From the NCBI GenBank assembly GCA_903938075.1, contig CAJABS010000113.1, positions 1-25,741 of the forward strand: a DNA stretch of 25,741 nucleotides, read 5' to 3'. How positions within the stretch are numbered: position 1 is the first letter of the stretch; every line of letters begins with the position of its first letter. Below the pieces are notes generated by a model that made no database searches, was not told the origin of the DNA, and was given only the letters and a program-made list of their open reading frames with translations. Position numbers and translations under genes: made by a program. Below, piece after piece: positions 8,029 to 15,545 of the stretch. This DNA is from an uncultured Chloroflexota bacterium (GTDB lineage Bacteria; Chloroflexota; Limnocylindria; Limnocylindrales; Limnocylindraceae).

Positions 8029-9147
8029 TCAGCGAGCGAAGCGGCGCGCGATCAAGGCGGCTCGGATCGCCTCCGCGGCACCCCCGGCGGGGAGTGGTTG
8101 GGAGGCCCGCGCAGCGACCGCAGCCGCACCCGTTGTGGCCCCAACCGTTGCGAGGGCACCTGCAGCGCGAGCCGCATCCACCCCAATAAGGAGCGAAGGG
8201 CCAGCCGGGTGCACGAGCTCTGGCCACTCAGTGGTGTCGCGCAAGATCAGCGTTGGCGTATTGAGCCAGACCGCCTCGCGCTGCAACCCGCCGGAGTCGG
8301 TCAGCACCGCAGCGGCGTGCGCGGTGAGGGCGAGCGAGTCGAGATAGCCCACGGGCGGAACCAGCTCTACGCCGTCGGGAACATCTAGACCGTGCGCGGC
8401 GATCGCGGCGCTGGTTCCAGGGTGCGCCGCAAAGAGCATTGGCACGCCGAGGTGCTCTGCGGCAACGCGCAGCACATCAAGCGCGGCGCGCAGCCGTGAC
8501 GCCTCGCGCACATCGGCGCGATGCAGGGTGGCGTAGGCGAACCCACCTGATGTCAGTGATCGGCCGATATGCAGCGCGGCAGCATCAAGGGCTGTAGCGC
8601 CGCGCGCTGTTGGTGCGAGTCGCGCCGCAAGGTCGGCCATCAGGTCGCCGACGACCACGTTCTCTTCGGTGAGCCCTTCACCGCGCAACGCCTGTACCGC
8701 GGCGTCACTCGTGCAAAGTCGCAGTGCAGCGATCTTGTCGACCGCAATGCGATTGCGCTCTTCGGGCATCGACGTGTCGCCAGAGCGCACCCCTGCCTCA
8801 ACATGCACGACTGCAATCTTGCGAGCGTGTGCAGCGAGCGCACCTGCAAGCGTGGAGTCGGTGTCACCAAACACGAGCACGGCATCGGGCTGACTCTGCG
8901 CGAGTGCCGCATCTAGCCCACGCACCATTGCATCAAGTCGCTCGGTGCCGTGGAGATCTCCTGGCTCAGGGAGGAGGAGGTCAGCCGGTGCCATCCCCAG
9001 GTCGCGGTAGATCTGGCCGGCAAGCAACTCATCGTGGTGCTGGGCGGTATCAATAACGAACGGCTCAATGGGAGGTGAGAGGTGCGGGCGAAGGGCGGCA
9101 AGCTTGATGAGTTGCGGGCGCGTTCCGACGATCGCCGTGATGCGCAT
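8029..9147 (-). CDS. wbpI: UDP-HexNAc 2-epimerase (WbpI-like)
   Basis: A 372-residue non-hydrolysing UDP-GlcNAc 2-epimerase family protein (GT-B fold). Key marks are GTRPQLIKLAAL at the N-terminus, FGDTDSTLAG (D95), HVEAGVRSGD (E117), MPEERNR (E130), a TLHRADV histidine and the C-terminal LTDSGGLQREA/RDTTEWPE region. In this operon the likely substrate is UDP-2,3-diacetamido-glucuronate, converted to the mannuronate epimer, rather than plain UDP-GlcNAc. That choice is from context, since WecB-type and WbpI-type enzymes are hard to separate by eye. The start has a strong SD (GAGGAGGGG). It is the first gene of the minus-strand operon. Confidence 0.87.
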   Translation of the reverse strand: MRITAIVGTRPQLIKLAALRPHLSPPIEPFVIDTAQHHDELLAGQIYRDLGMAPADLLLPEPGDLHGTERLDAMVRGLDAALAQSQPDAVLVFGDTDSTLAGALAAHARKIAVVHVEAGVRSGDTSMPEERNRIAVDKIAALRLCTSDAAVQALRGEGLTEENVVVGDLMADLAARLAPTARGATALDAAALHIGRSLTSGGFAYATLHRADVREASRLRAALDVLRVAAEHLGVPMLFAAHPGTSAAIAAHGLDVPDGVELVPPVGYLDSLALTAHAAAVLTDSGGLQREAVWLNTPTLILRDTTEWPELVHPAGPSLLIGVDAARAAGALATVGATTGAAAVAARASQPLPAGGAAEAIRAALIARRFAR

Positions 9148-9184
9148 AGCCCCTCCTCACCCTTGGCGCCCGTGCGTGCTGCGA

Positions 9185-9190
9185 TAGACT
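9185..9190 (+). promoter_or_regulatory. -10 hexamer TAGACT of a leaderless promoter
   Basis: TAGACT ends six bases before the ATG at 9197, and no SD is present. This TANNNT-N6-ATG geometry puts the transcription start at or next to the start codon. The same 49-base gap must also hold the promoter of the divergent wbpI operon. Confidence 0.5.
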
Positions 9191-9196
9191 CGCCGC

Positions 9197-10546
9197 ATGC
9201 CGAACCCCGCTCCGCACACCGTACCAAAGGGTGCCTCCCAGCCGAAGCGGCAGGTGGCGATGTTCGTCGCCAACAATATGGTGAGCGATCGCCGGGTCAT
9301 CCGTGAGGCAACAACGGTGGCCGCCGCCGGCTTCCAGGTAACGGTGCACGCAATCCTGCAGCGCCCCACGAGCCTCCCAGAACGCGAAGAGCACCCTGGC
9401 GGGTTCACGATCATCCGGCATCGCATTAGTCTCCTCCCACCGCTGCTGCCGATTCACCCGCGATTGATCGCGCTCCTTCTTCACCCGTTCTGGTGCGCGT
9501 TCGCCCTCGTGGCGAATCTCGCTCGCCGTGTGCGTCTCCCACTCTCTGGTGCCGCGATGCTTTTGGTTACCTGGGGATCGTGGGCAGTTCTTGCGTCGCG
9601 ATCCGCGCGATCTGCGGAGATTCTGCATGCCCACGATCTTTCGGGGGCACTGCCAGCACTGGTAGCGTTGCGCACGCGACCTGATGCAACGCTCTTCTAC
9701 GACAGCCACGAAGTGTTTTTGGAGAGCGGTCGATGGGCAAAGGCCCCCGCGTTTCTTCGCCGCCTTCTTGCAAGGTGGTTCGAACAGCCAGCGCTGCGAC
9801 GTGCAGCCGCACTGATTGCTGTGAACCCGCAAGTGATTGAAGAGCTCGCCAAGCGGTACGAGATTCCAGCGCAACGAGTTGTGACGTACAACTGCCCATC
9901 AGCCTGGAGCCCTGAGTTACGCGATACAGAGCTCCGCTCAGCGATTGGCGTAGATGCCGCCGCGCAGGTGATCCTGTATCACGGTGGGTTCTCGGCGCAT
10001 CGCGGGCTAGAAGAGCTGCTCGTTGCGATTCGCGACCCACGACTCGCTGCAGCACACCTTGTCTTCCTCGGCTACGGCCCGCTCGAAGGAGAGCTCCGTC
10101 GCGCCGCTGCGGAGCCGTCTCTCGCTGGTCGCGTGCACGTGCTGAACGCGGTGGCTCCAGAGGTGCTTGATCGCTGGATCTCTGGAGCAGATGTTGGCAT
10201 GTGCACCATTCTCCCCAGCACACTGAATCATCGGATCTCAACGCCGAACAAACTCTTTGAGTCGATTGCCGCCGGTGTGCCTGTGGTTGGGAGCGACTTC
10301 GCGCCAATTCGGGAGATCATTCTCGAGAACCCAGATGGACCACTCGGTGCGGTATGTGACCCAACCAACCCTGGAGAGGTGGCTACGGCCATCTCGGCGA
10401 TCTTGAGTCTGGACGCAAGCGAGCGTGCCGCACTTCGCCACCGCTGCTTGAACGCCGCTGCAACGCGCTGGAACTGGGAGGTTCAGGCTGAGAAGCTCGC
10501 GGCCCTCTACGAAGTGGCTGAGGGTTCACGCGCAGTCACCAGATAA
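9197..10546 (+). CDS. family 4-type glycosyltransferase
   Basis: A 449-residue GT-B glycosyltransferase with no signal peptide, likely acting at the inner face of the membrane during surface-polysaccharide assembly. The N-terminal domain starts with VAMFVANNMVSDRRVIREA and later has the HAHDLSGALPALV and FYDSHEVF segments seen in capsule and exopolysaccharide transferases. The C-terminal nucleotide-sugar domain has ILYHGGFSAHRGLEEL and STPNKLFESIAAGVPVVGSD, where F-E is the first acid of the E-x7-E signature. A hydrophobic stretch around residues 85-112 may attach it to the membrane. Donor and acceptor cannot be told from sequence. The adjacent UDP-ManNAc3NAcA operon makes that sugar a reasonable donor for one transferase in this block. 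Confidence 0.85.
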   Translation: MPNPAPHTVPKGASQPKRQVAMFVANNMVSDRRVIREATTVAAAGFQVTVHAILQRPTSLPEREEHPGGFTIIRHRISLLPPLLPIHPRLIALLLHPFWCAFALVANLARRVRLPLSGAAMLLVTWGSWAVLASRSARSAEILHAHDLSGALPALVALRTRPDATLFYDSHEVFLESGRWAKAPAFLRRLLARWFEQPALRRAAALIAVNPQVIEELAKRYEIPAQRVVTYNCPSAWSPELRDTELRSAIGVDAAAQVILYHGGFSAHRGLEELLVAIRDPRLAAAHLVFLGYGPLEGELRRAAAEPSLAGRVHVLNAVAPEVLDRWISGADVGMCTILPSTLNHRISTPNKLFESIAAGVPVVGSDFAPIREIILENPDGPLGAVCDPTNPGEVATAISAILSLDASERAALRHRCLNAAATRWNWEVQAEKLAALYEVAEGSRAVTR

Positions 10547-10558
10547 GGGAGTGCGGCC

Positions 10559-11629
10559 CTACGCTCTTGGCGTCGATGCCTTCCCAAGCAGCACATCGGC
10601 CACCTGCTCACTCAGCCGCTTCCAGTTGTATTGACCCTGAGCGAGCTCCCAGCCTTTCTGACCTCTGGCCGCCAACTCGCTCTTTGAGCTGAGCGCCTGG
10701 GTGATCGTCTCCGCGAGAGCGTCGACACCATCACCCTCGGTGACCCATCCCGCTCCGCCTGATCGAATGATCTGCGCAGTCTCCGTTCGCGGCGTTGCAA
10801 CCACCGGCCTCCCGATGGCAAACGCATCAAACAACTTCACAGGGAGCGCAACATCCATGTACTCATTCGGTGGATGAGGAATCACCATCAGAGAGGCTCG
10901 ACTTGTCTCCTGGAAGACCTCATTGAATTTCGGCGAAGAGATGCTCACCCATGGGAGCCTTGCGGTCAGCCCCCGCAGTTCCCCTATGTACTCTTCCGCG
11001 GTTACATCATTCGCTGCAAGCCACAGGTTGAGCTCAAGATCCGGAATGCTCTGGCGCACCTGTTCAGCGGCAGCGATGAGATCTTCAATCCCTCTCCCTC
11101 GTGCCGCACCCGTTGCCATGCCGATGACGGGTCGATCGGGGAACGGCAGTGGGGGCATGCCCGCCATCGCCGTGCCGTTCGGGATAACAAGGAGTCGCTC
11201 GTTGGATAGGCCAGCATAGAGAGCGAACGATGTGCTCGGAACGATCAACGTTTCAAACATCGCCACATTGGCGTTCCAAATGCTCATACGTCGCTGCGTG
11301 ACACCCTCATCGAGGTGAACCTGCATCGCCTTCGCCTGGAGCACAGGGTGATCATGAAGATCTACCGCCATCCACCGCACGGTCTCACGGGTCGGTGCAA
11401 AGAGGTGCGGCGTTACGAGACCTGTCGCAACTGCAAAACCCGGCCGTCGAAGGGGGTTAATGCTGGAGTTCCACCGCTTAAAGATTGTTGTGTGGATCCG
11501 GCTTCGCCTTGGAACAACTCTGGCGCGCGTTCGCTGCACCAGCGTATTGAAGACATTGCTCCGTCGCAGGCTACCGCCATAGATAAGAGGCTTTGGCTCT
11601 CCGAAGACTGTCCAGTTGTTCGCACTCAT
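10559..11629 (-). CDS. family 4-type glycosyltransferase
   Basis: A 356-residue glycosyltransferase, convergent with the preceding one (12-base gap). The C-terminal GT-B half is clear: RPVIGMATGAARGRGIEDLI, then LPVKLFDAFAIGRPVVATP, where the usual Glu of the E-x7-E motif is Asp (KLFDAFA). The N-terminal half is diverged, though HDHPVLQAKAM resembles acceptor-domain segments of related enzymes. There is no SD. On the coding strand TACGGT lies seven bases before the ATG, consistent with a leaderless transcript. Its promoter is intertwined with that of the divergent gene at 11659. Confidence 0.8.
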   Translation of the reverse strand: MSANNWTVFGEPKPLIYGGSLRRSNVFNTLVQRTRARVVPRRSRIHTTIFKRWNSSINPLRRPGFAVATGLVTPHLFAPTRETVRWMAVDLHDHPVLQAKAMQVHLDEGVTQRRMSIWNANVAMFETLIVPSTSFALYAGLSNERLLVIPNGTAMAGMPPLPFPDRPVIGMATGAARGRGIEDLIAAAEQVRQSIPDLELNLWLAANDVTAEEYIGELRGLTARLPWVSISSPKFNEVFQETSRASLMVIPHPPNEYMDVALPVKLFDAFAIGRPVVATPRTETAQIIRSGGAGWVTEGDGVDALAETITQALSSKSELAARGQKGWELAQGQYNWKRLSEQVADVLLGKASTPRA

Positions 11630-11636
11630 ATCAGTG

Positions 11637-11651
11637 ACCGTATGATAGCGT
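11637..11651. promoter_or_regulatory. overlapping divergent promoters in a 29-base gap
   Basis: Only 29 bases separate the ATGs at 11629 (minus) and 11659 (plus). Minus-strand TACGGT (11642-11637) and plus-strand TAGCGT (11646-11651) each lie seven bases before their ATG. Between them sits TATGATA (11641-11647), which reads as TATGAT on plus and TATCAT on minus, a nearly symmetric -10. Both genes therefore appear leaderless, and their -10 elements are close enough to compete. Confidence 0.5.
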
Positions 11652-11658
11652 GCGAAAC

Positions 11659-12723
11659 ATGAAGCAGACGCCGAAAAAGACGCTGATCATTGGCTCCATC
11701 AACACTGCTGGCCAGGGCGCCTCGTGGGCACGTGCAGTTCGACGACGCACAGATGCCGCCGCCTACTCTTGGCAGGCAGAAGGGATCACAGGCACGAGCG
11801 CCCTGCGATTCCCCGTTGACGAGGTCATTCCTGAGAGCGATCTTGCGCGATTCGGTTTCGTTCGCAGACTCCTAACGCTGAATCGAGCTGCGAGCCATGC
11901 GCTGCTCGAGAGCGGCAGGTCGCACATTGTGCGGGGCTCAAAACGAGCAACGCTGCTGGCCGCGCTGGTCCTGCGGGTGCTCGGCACCAGGCCCGCCTTC
12001 GTCTTTCATGGGAGCGACATCCGCATCCCGAGCGTGTACCGAGCATCTCACCCCGGAACGCTCTTCTCTGACCCCCTTGATCCCCGTACGATCACGCTCG
12101 AGGGTCGTACTAAATCCATGCACGCATTCTTGAAGCGGTGGCCATTTCCGCTCTTCGTATCGACACCAGACCTGCTGCGCTACCTACCGACTGCGCACTG
12201 GATTCCTGTCATTCCAGAAGATGAGTGGTTCACGCCGATGGCGCCGATTGAGAGCTCGCGACCGAAGCCACGCGTCTTGCACCTTCCGTCAAACCGTGCC
12301 AGCAACAGCAGCGATGAGATTGAGCCCACACTGCTCCGCCTTGCCAGTGAAGGCCTCATCGAGTTTCGTTGCCTTTCCGGCATTCCGCCTACAGAGGTTC
12401 GGGCGCATGTTGCGTGGGCCGACGTTGTAGTCGACAAGATCGGGCTTGGCGGCTACGGCGTAATGGCGGTGCAGGTGATGGCATCTGGTCGCCTGCTGAT
12501 CGGCGACGTTGACCAGATCGCACGCGCAGAGGTCCCCGACCTACCGCTGATTCAAAGCTCAACCGGCACCCTAGAGCAGGTGATTCGCGACCTTGTTGCC
12601 GATCGATCTACCTGGGACGCTCGCGCCGCCGCGGGCCAAACCTTCGCCCGCAAGTATCACGACGGACGCTACTCAGCAGAGGTGCTCGCCAGGTGGATGG
12701 GGGTTTCGGTCAACCAGCCGTAG
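11659..12723 (+). CDS. glycosyltransferase-like protein, altered E-x7-E motif
   Basis: A 354-residue protein (an in-frame GTG at 11650 would add three residues) with the GT-B layout of surface-polysaccharide transferases: LLIIGSINTAGQG-like start, FVFHGSDIRIPSVYR, VSTPDLLRYLP, HLPSNRASNSSDEIEP, then VDKIGLGGYGVMAVQVMASGR. In relatives the last segment has a Glu that contacts the nucleotide sugar (G-V-x-A-x-E-A-M). Here it is Gln (AVQVMASGR). It could be an inactive or accessory subunit, or simply use another residue. There is no SD; TAGCGT lies seven bases before the ATG. The gene ends five bases before the tRNA on the opposite strand. Confidence 0.7.
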   Translation: MKQTPKKTLIIGSINTAGQGASWARAVRRRTDAAAYSWQAEGITGTSALRFPVDEVIPESDLARFGFVRRLLTLNRAASHALLESGRSHIVRGSKRATLLAALVLRVLGTRPAFVFHGSDIRIPSVYRASHPGTLFSDPLDPRTITLEGRTKSMHAFLKRWPFPLFVSTPDLLRYLPTAHWIPVIPEDEWFTPMAPIESSRPKPRVLHLPSNRASNSSDEIEPTLLRLASEGLIEFRCLSGIPPTEVRAHVAWADVVVDKIGLGGYGVMAVQVMASGRLLIGDVDQIARAEVPDLPLIQSSTGTLEQVIRDLVADRSTWDARAAAGQTFARKYHDGRYSAEVLARWMGVSVNQP

Positions 12724-12727
12724 CGGC

Positions 12728-12802
12728 TGGAGCCGATGGTGAGGATTGAACTCACGACCTGCTGTTTACGAAACAGCTGCTCTACCACTGAGCTACATCG
12801 GC
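12728..12802 (-). tRNA. tRNA-Thr (anticodon CGT)
   Basis: All four arms can be drawn by hand: acceptor GCCGATG/CATCGGC, D arm GCTC/GAGC, anticodon stem GCTGT/ACAGC around the loop TTCGTAA, a five-base variable loop, and T arm GTGAG/CTCAC around TTCAATC. Anticodon CGT reads ACG (Thr). The CCA tail is encoded (12730-12728), following discriminator T. Confidence 0.95.
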
Positions 12803-12838
12803 GCCGGAGGGGGATTGTAGCGGAGCGGTGTGCCTGAG

Positions 12839-13432
12839 TCAGCGGGTGATCTCAAGGCTGCGCGCCACCCCGTCAAGAACCTGCGTGACGATCAGCTTGC
12901 GGTCGCCCGGCGCGGTTGATGGCAGGGGCGAAGGAAGCAGCGTTGAAACACCATGCACCGCCGACCACGCGACCACCTCAGCGCCGCTGCGGCGCGACCT
13001 TGGCATTGCACCTGTGGCTACCAGGGTGTCAAGCGATTCAGCCAAGATTGCCCATGCCGACGGGTTGTCTTCGCGAGATGGTGGCGCGCACTCTGCGAAG
13101 GCGGCGGCGTAGAGGCGCGGTTCGCTCAGCGCAAAGTCGATATAGGCCGCACCGATTGCGCGGAATCGCGCGGCAGCTCGGGCTTTCGTCAACGTACGTG
13201 CGGCCGGCTGCGCCATTGATCGAGCGAGTTGCTCTCGTGCAGCCTGTGAGATAGCCGTGCGAAGTTGATCCTTGTTTGCGAAGTGGCGATAGATTGCAGA
13301 AGGGGCAACCCCAGCGGCGCCAGCCAACTCGCGGCCGCTCACCGCATCGAGCCCACGCTGGCGCACGCGGCGAAGCCCGGCCGCAATCACCGCATTCGCG
13401 AGATCCCCGTGGTGGTAACTGGAGACTGCCAT
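12839..13432 (-). CDS. TetR-family transcriptional regulator
   Basis: A 197-residue one-domain-plus-ligand-domain repressor. The helix-turn-helix lies in residues 1-55 (YHHGDLANAVIAAGLRRV, then GVAPSAIYRHFANKDQL). The C-terminal part has RFRAIGAAYIDFALSEPRLY and AWSAVHGV, the layout of the WHG-type C-terminal TetR domain. The frame is open upstream to 13663, but ATG at 13432 has a clean SD (GGAGGGGT) and starts at the family's usual point. It is divergent from the membrane-protein/DUF4188 pair and probably represses that pair and itself from the shared 112-base region. The ligand is unknown. Confidence 0.85.
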   Translation of the reverse strand: MAVSSYHHGDLANAVIAAGLRRVRQRGLDAVSGRELAGAAGVAPSAIYRHFANKDQLRTAISQAAREQLARSMAQPAARTLTKARAAARFRAIGAAYIDFALSEPRLYAAAFAECAPPSREDNPSAWAILAESLDTLVATGAMPRSRRSGAEVVAWSAVHGVSTLLPSPLPSTAPGDRKLIVTQVLDGVARSLEITR

Positions 13433-13449
13433 ACCCCTCCGTTCCCCTA

Positions 13450-13479
13450 TTGACAGGCGTTCAATGTGATCACTATACA
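13450..13479 (+). promoter_or_regulatory. sigma70-type promoter with palindromic candidate operators
   Basis: TTGACA (13450-13455) and TATACA (13474-13479) are separated by 18 bases, a good promoter for the gene at 13545. Two symmetric stretches lie inside it: TTGACAGGCGTTCAA (13450-13464, imperfect TTGA/TCAA arms) and GTGATCAC (13466-13473, perfect). A TetR dimer bound here would block the promoter. The opposite strand reads TATAGT over the same -10. Confidence 0.6.
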
Positions 13480-13544
13480 CACTCAGAGAAGGCTCGCCTT
13501 CGCGAGTCCAGAAAGGAAAGTAGAGAGCTGAGGAGGGTTTAGCA

Positions 13545-13955
13545 ATGAGCGACGAAACACGAGTGATGGTGGCACTGGCATTCATCTCGCTTCCGACGAT
13601 CGCATTCGGCGGGTACTTCCTACTGTCGATCCTAAGGCGCGCCGCCGGCACCGAGGGGATCACTTCGGTGCAGCGTGACTACTTCAGAGCCGGTCATGCA
13701 CACGCAGGGGTGCTGGTCCTGCTTGCGATCGTGGGGCAACTGGTACTCGACGCATCGCGGTTCTCAGTTGAGGCGGTGTGGGCATTGAGGATTGGCCTGT
13801 TCGTCTCGCCACTGTTGATCCCGGCGGGGTTCTTCGGTGGCGCGCCACGCACACCCAAAGGTTCGGCTGGTCCACTCGTGAGGCTGATTCCTGCCGGTGC
13901 GATCGTGTTGAGCCTCTCGACGATCGGAGTCGGGGTGAGCCTGCTCGTCAGTTAA
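13545..13955 (+). CDS. small four-helix membrane protein with HAHAG motif
   Basis: A 136-residue integral membrane protein with four predicted helices (about 7-30, 50-70, 77-99 and 111-135). A FRAGHAHAGVL motif lies at the start of helix 2; the two His residues could bind metal or a substrate. The start has SD GAGGAGGG. I do not recognise a named family. It stands first in a two-gene operon under the divergent TetR regulator, 17 bases before the DUF4188 gene. Confidence 0.6.
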   Translation: MSDETRVMVALAFISLPTIAFGGYFLLSILRRAAGTEGITSVQRDYFRAGHAHAGVLVLLAIVGQLVLDASRFSVEAVWALRIGLFVSPLLIPAGFFGGAPRTPKGSAGPLVRLIPAGAIVLSLSTIGVGVSLLVS

Positions 13956-13972
13956 AGGGATTAGGAGAAGTC

Positions 13973-14449
13973 ATGGCAAAGCACATCCCAGTCCGAACCA
14001 TGGCCGACGTCAAGGAGCCGCTCGTGCTCTTTCTCATCGGCATGCGCATCAACACCTTCTGGCGCGTGTGGGAGTGGCTGCCGTCGTTCTTGGCGATGGG
14101 GCCAATGATCGTGGAGCTCTACAAGAACCCAGAGCTCGGTTTCTTGAGCGCGCGCACCGAGATGGCGGGCCGCACGATCACGGTGATCCAGTACTGGAAG
14201 TCGTTCGAAGCGCTCGAGGCATACGCCGCCAACGCGGAGCGCAAGCACCGACCGGCGTGGACCGCCTTCTACAAGCGTGCCACCAGCGGCACCGGCGCCG
14301 TGGGCATTTATCACGAGACCTATGTGATTCGCCCAGGCGAGGTGGAGTCGCTCTATGTCGACATGCCCTCCGGTTTCGGGCTCGGTGGTGCGGTAGGCAG
14401 CGTTCCTGTTGGCCCACGCACCGAGTCGGCCAGAGAGCGAAAAGGGTAG
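13973..14449 (+). CDS. DUF4188-family protein (monooxygenase-like fold)
   Basis: A 158-residue protein matching the DUF4188 pattern: an early LVLFLIGMRINTFWRVWEWLP, then ITVIQYWKSFEALEAYA with A-x-x-x-HRPAWTAF, and a GIYHETYVI strand near the C-terminus. The family resembles ferredoxin-like monooxygenase/ABM-fold proteins; the reaction is not known to me. The start has AGGAG six to seven bases before the ATG. An open frame extends upstream to 13778, but that overlaps the previous gene in another frame. Regulation is probably by the divergent TetR. Confidence 0.8.
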   Translation: MAKHIPVRTMADVKEPLVLFLIGMRINTFWRVWEWLPSFLAMGPMIVELYKNPELGFLSARTEMAGRTITVIQYWKSFEALEAYAANAERKHRPAWTAFYKRATSGTGAVGIYHETYVIRPGEVESLYVDMPSGFGLGGAVGSVPVGPRTESARERKG

Positions 14450-14470
14450 AGCGACTACTCCATCTAGGGT

Positions 14471-14510
14471 GTTGTATTCCTACAACGCCCGTGCTATTGT
14501 ACTAATACAA
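14471..14510 (+). promoter_or_regulatory. two TTGTA-N4-TACAA palindromes over a promoter
   Basis: Site 1 is TTGTA-TTCC-TACAA (14472-14485, extended by one G/C pair). Site 2 is TTGTA-CTAA-TACAA (14497-14510). They are exactly 25 bases apart. TTGTAT (14472-14477), a 17-base spacer and TATTGT (14495-14500) read as a promoter, so site 1 covers the -35 and site 2 the -10. This is the classic layout of an autorepressed operon. The obvious candidate ligand is the XRE regulator encoded second in the operon. A short GC hairpin (CAGCCC/GGGCTG, 14511-14525) follows in the leader. Confidence 0.65.
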
Positions 14511-14544
14511 CAGCCCGCCGGGCTGGATAGTGCAGGAGTGCATC

Positions 14545-15300
14545 ATGCTTGAGCAGTGGGTTCCGTTCGCGGCCGTTTCGTTCATTGTGCTGTTGAGCTT
14601 CATTACCAATGTGGCGTTCGATCCGAAGGTCACCGACTGGACCAATAGCGCCCCCATTGAGGTCAATAGCCCGTGGAAGCGGCCACGCGTACTGGCTGGC
14701 AAGAGCCTCGTGGTGCTCTGGTTCGCCACTGCATTTCTCTACATCGCGACGCTGCTCGGAGCAATCGCCGTTGACGGAGTCGCGCTTCAGATCTCGTCGC
14801 TTCCCGCACTCCTCCTCTTAGCAGGACTGACGGTCGCGGTGATCACGTACAAGCGATCACTTGCGCAACAACCAAATGGCGCACTCGATGAGCGCGAGCG
14901 TGGAGTTCGCGACACCCTCTATCTGACCTCCTATCGGATCGTGGGCAGCATCCTTGCCGGAATCTTCCTTGCAGGATTCATTGCGAAGTTCATCGCCGAA
15001 CTCGAAGTCAACCTGGATCAGATCCCAACCGATACCGCCCTTGGAATCGTGGTGACGGCCGCCGTGTTCCTCTGGGTGCTGCCGAGCCTGGTGCACGCAT
15101 GGACCGATCCCATCCCTGACGAGGTCAGTGAAGAGGCTAGCTATGCCTGGAAGACGGCAAAGCGAGAGATCAAAAGGGAGATCGCCGAGATCCGTAAGGA
15201 TCTGCCTAAGAGCGAGAAGGTCGCACTGGCCGAGCTGCGCAAGGCAGATCGCAAGCTAGGCCGAACCCGCACCAAAAAGAAGACGGGGAAGCGTTCATGA
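14545..15300 (+). CDS. membrane protein with DUF2178-like region, XRE partner
   Basis: A 251-residue protein with about five membrane helices (near 8-28, 52-78, 83-103, 130-152 and 162-185). A cytoplasmic segment LDERERGVRDTLYLTSYRI resembles the DERE motif of DUF2178/DUF3796 membrane proteins that commonly sit next to a small XRE regulator. The last 65 or so residues are highly charged and probably helical (KREIKREIAEIRKDLPKSEK), ending in a Lys/Arg-rich tail. ATG at 14545 is chosen because AGGAG lies six bases upstream; an in-frame GTG at 14530 is less likely. The stop overlaps the XRE start as ATGA. It may sense or be protected by the system; the function is unknown. Confidence 0.6.
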   Translation: MLEQWVPFAAVSFIVLLSFITNVAFDPKVTDWTNSAPIEVNSPWKRPRVLAGKSLVVLWFATAFLYIATLLGAIAVDGVALQISSLPALLLLAGLTVAVITYKRSLAQQPNGALDERERGVRDTLYLTSYRIVGSILAGIFLAGFIAKFIAELEVNLDQIPTDTALGIVVTAAVFLWVLPSLVHAWTDPIPDEVSEEASYAWKTAKREIKREIAEIRKDLPKSEKVALAELRKADRKLGRTRTKKKTGKRS

Positions 15301-15545
15301 CCGGCCGAAAGTCGAGCGAGGATGCGCCGATCCCCAACCGCATCGCCGAGTTGCGAGAGAAGGCCAAGTTGAGCCGTGTGGAGCTCGCTGAGCGCGTTGG
15401 GGTCAACTCCCAAACGATCGGCTATCTGGAGCGCGGCGAGTACAACCCCTCGCTTGCCCTGGCGTTCCGATTCTCTGAGCTCTTCGGACTCTCGGTCGAG
15501 AAGATCTTTGTGCGCAAGGAGACGAAGAAAGGAAAAACATCGTGA
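15297..15545 (+). CDS. small XRE-family helix-turn-helix regulator
   Basis: An 82-residue stand-alone Cro/CI-type DNA-binding protein. The five-helix HTH spans residues 14-70: NRIAELREKAKLSRVELAER, GVNSQTIGYLERGEYNPSL and the FRFSELFGLSVEKIF helix. This resembles the short regulators that accompany DUF2178-type membrane proteins in Firmicutes and Actinobacteria. It overlaps the genes on both sides by four bases (ATGA, GTGA), so its level is tied to the operon. It is the natural candidate to bind the paired palindromes at 14472-14510. It has no sensor domain, so any signal must come from partners or dimerisation. Confidence 0.88.
   Translation: MTGRKSSEDAPIPNRIAELREKAKLSRVELAERVGVNSQTIGYLERGEYNPSLALAFRFSELFGLSVEKIFVRKETKKGKTS

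Noticed and set aside
13433..13663. A 77-residue N-terminal extension of the TetR protein ending at 12839
   Set aside because: It would run through the divergent promoter and the start of the next gene. ATG 13432 has a strong SD and starts just before the HTH.
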